The notes under the pieces: model-generated | The model's input: the letters and a program-made list of their open reading frames with translations, nothing else | The model's database searches: none | Told to the model about the DNA's origin: nothing | Part shown: one piece after another, positions 6,811-8,140 of the stretch | Position numbering within the stretch: position 1 is the stretch's first letter | How the letters are laid out: every line of letters begins with the position of its first letter | Made by a program: the position numbers and the translations under genes | NCBI GenBank assembly: GCA_030608985.1 | Contig: JAUWDC010000031.1 | Location: 1 to 8,140, forward strand | Reading direction: 5' to 3' | Length of the DNA stretch: 8,140 nt | Origin: Desulfobia sp. | Lineage (GTDB): Bacteria > Desulfobacterota > Desulfobulbia > Desulfobulbales > SURF-16

Positions 6811-6850
6811 AACCTGACTTCGGGAGATTTTAATATGATCCCAACAGGTT
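6811..6850 (+). terminator. Weak hairpin after the YkgJ-type gene
   Basis: AACCTG (6811-6816) pairs with CAGGTT (6845-6850), and GGGA (6822-6825) pairs with TCCC (6839-6842) inside it. It starts 7 nt after the stop codon. There is no U-tract, so it may protect the mRNA 3' end rather than terminate; the larger inverted repeat that follows may do the stopping. Confidence 0.3.
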
Positions 6851-6857
6851 CATATGG

Positions 6858-6961
6858 GTGTCTAAAGTTCTAAGTGAGCTAAAGTGCCTAAAGTAAAGGT
6901 GCTATCTGATCAGACAATTCCTTACCTTTAGCTCACTTTAAGTACTTATAACTTTAGACAC
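6858..6961. repeat. Interrupted inverted repeat built from CTAAAGT heptamers
   Basis: Outer arms GTGTCTAAAGTT (6858-6869) and AACTTTAGACAC (6950-6961) are perfect, 12 bp. Inner arms AAGTGAGCTAAAG (6872-6884) and CTTTAGCTCACTT (6926-6938) are perfect, 13 bp, with the right side carrying 9 extra bases between arms. The left half holds CTAAAGT at 6862, 6879 and 6888 plus CTAAGTG at 6870, spaced about 8-9 bp. A TTTT run (6962-6965) follows on the plus strand. It lies between convergent genes, so it may work as a terminator, or be a non-coding palindromic (REP- or MITE-like) element. No target-site duplication is visible. Confidence 0.75.
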
Positions 6962-6980
6962 TTTTCCGGCTTGTCCGGGT

Positions 6981-8140
6981 TTAAGGTAAAGGAAAACGCA
7001 ACACAACCGTGGTGGACTCGCCGGGACTACTTATCATCTCAAGTGAGCCACCATGGTTTTCCACTATCTTGCGGCTTGCCGCGAGGCCATTCCTGCCGCT
7101 ATTTTCCCTTTTCCGGGTCGAATAAGACGAATCAAAAATTTTTGCCACATCTTCAGCGTCCATACCAGAGCCTCTATCTTCAAATGTAAGCTCCAGGTAA
7201 TGGTGATCACCTTCCACAATATCCCTTCCACTCACCAACAGCTTTTTATTGGGATCTTTTCCAGCGTACCGTTTGTTTAATGCGTGACGGCCATTATAGA
7301 GAAGATCGAAAAAGACCTTCTGCATCTGCTGCGACTGCACGGGTATCCCGGACAGATTCTCTTCCATTTCCAGCTGAAGAGAAATACCCTCGCTGCTGAA
7401 GTAATAGTCGACAAGAGTAACCGTATCTGCCAGCACAGTGGTGACAGGCAGGAACTCTCCAGCAGTATCACTCTCCCGTCCATACAGAATCAGAGGACGA
7501 ACAATAGCGGCAATGCGTTCTCCGCCGTCTATAATCTTGTCAAGAATACGGTCATCATCTTCATCCTGGCCATGACCCTGATAACGAATGTTGTCAAAAA
7601 GTATCTGGGCATAATTAATGATACCATTGTTTAAATCGCTAATCTCGTGAGCGATACCAGCGGACAATTCGCCTAAAACGGCAAGCCGGGAACACTGTAC
7701 TTCGGTTAACCCGCCATCTTGAACCTGATCCTGAGCCACTTCCCTGCCGACACAGCCATATTTTTCTATCTCCCCGCCTTCTGTCATGATCGGCACAAAA
7801 CTACAGCGAAGTCGCATAGTGGTTTTATCGGTACGTAGTATCAAATCAACTGTTTTTTGCCGGCTGATTTGCTTCAAGAGATCGGCGTCTTTCTGGTCGT
7901 TACTCTTTTCAATATCTGCCGGTGTAAAAAAACTACGCCATTTCTTCGATACCAGGTCCTGACTCTTTACTCCAACAAGCTGCTCAAAAAATTCGTTGGC
8001 GCCAAGTATTTCCCCATGCGGGTTCATGTAAACAACAACGGACTCCGTCGCCAACATGATCTTGTTATTCAGCTCTTTCTCCCTTCTGTCAGCGTCCTGT
8101 TCGTCCAGTGCTGACAAGGCTAGTCCAGCTTCGCCGGCAA
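6981..8140 (-). CDS. PAS-domain sensor histidine kinase with altered motifs (5' end probably beyond the window)
   Basis: The frame is open to the right edge. The only start codon seen near the N-terminus is a TTG at 8117 with no clear Shine-Dalgarno, so the true start is probably outside; numbering here is from that TTG. Residues about 20-130 form a PAS sensory domain (SVVVYMNPHGEILGANEFFEQLVG). A HisKA dimerisation segment follows with H157 (LGELSAGIAHEISDLNNGI), then an HATPase_c domain with N275 (LLYNGRHAL), D314 (EDRGSGMD) and a final HGGSLEMISSPG. No membrane segment is in the visible part, so it looks cytoplasmic unless the missing end adds one. It resembles NtrB-type kinases of Desulfobacterota. 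The H-box NNPLN is replaced by SDLNN and the G2 box GTGLGL by SGRNGL, so activity may be changed. No response regulator is seen; one may lie beyond the edge. Stop TAA is at 6983-6981. Confidence 0.88.
   Translation of the reverse strand, partial: AGEAGLALSALDEQDADRREKELNNKIMLATESVVVYMNPHGEILGANEFFEQLVGVKSQDLVSKKWRSFFTPADIEKSNDQKDADLLKQISRQKTVDLILRTDKTTMRLRCSFVPIMTEGGEIEKYGCVGREVAQDQVQDGGLTEVQCSRLAVLGELSAGIAHEISDLNNGIINYAQILFDNIRYQGHGQDEDDDRILDKIIDGGERIAAIVRPLILYGRESDTAGEFLPVTTVLADTVTLVDYYFSSEGISLQLEMEENLSGIPVQSQQMQKVFFDLLYNGRHALNKRYAGKDPNKKLLVSGRDIVEGDHHYLELTFEDRGSGMDAEDVAKIFDSSYSTRKRENSGRNGLAASRKIVENHGGSLEMISSPGESTTVVLRFPLP

Overview
The window carries the adenosine 5'-phosphosulfate (APS) reduction step of dissimilatory sulfur metabolism. 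The organism is very probably a sulfate-reducing (or sulfur-disproportionating) Desulfobacterota bacterium, with gene style and protein sequences that look like the Desulfobulbales group; this lineage call is from memory of the families, not from a search. The genes read aprB (5494-5078), aprA (5010-2992), qmoA (2697-1447) and qmoB (1435 to beyond the left edge), all on the minus strand. One gene for a cysteine-cluster (YkgJ-type) protein lies divergently on the plus strand (5880-6803). A PAS-domain sensor histidine kinase on the minus strand (6981 to the right edge) converges on it.

Layout from right to left: the kinase is probably cut at its N-terminus by the right edge. Between its 3' end and that of the YkgJ-type gene is a 104-bp interrupted inverted repeat built from copies of the heptamer CTAAAGT. 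The 385-bp divergent intergenic region 5495-5879 holds a good minus-strand sigma70-like promoter for aprBA (TTGACA, 17 bp, TATAGA). A near-perfect palindrome resembling a TetR-family operator sits just downstream of its predicted start, and a 9-bp hairpin lies in the leader just ahead of the aprB ribosome binding site. A clear rho-independent terminator follows aprA, so aprBA is probably one transcription unit. The qmo genes follow after 294 bp that contain a possible promoter flanked by a 16-bp inverted repeat. qmoA and qmoB are tightly coupled, the qmoB Shine-Dalgarno overlapping the qmoA stop codon. qmoC is expected just beyond the left edge.

How the genes work together: AprAB is the cytoplasmic flavin/iron-sulfur enzyme that reduces APS (made by ATP sulfurylase, not in this window) to sulfite and AMP. 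QmoABC is the membrane-associated complex that links the menaquinone pool to AprAB; QmoA and QmoB are HdrA-like flavoproteins. The roles of the YkgJ-type protein and the kinase in this setting are not known. No mobile element gene, RNA gene or CRISPR array is seen. The core genes are ordinary for such an organism; the less ordinary content is in the regulatory DNA, the heptamer repeat, and the altered motifs of the kinase.
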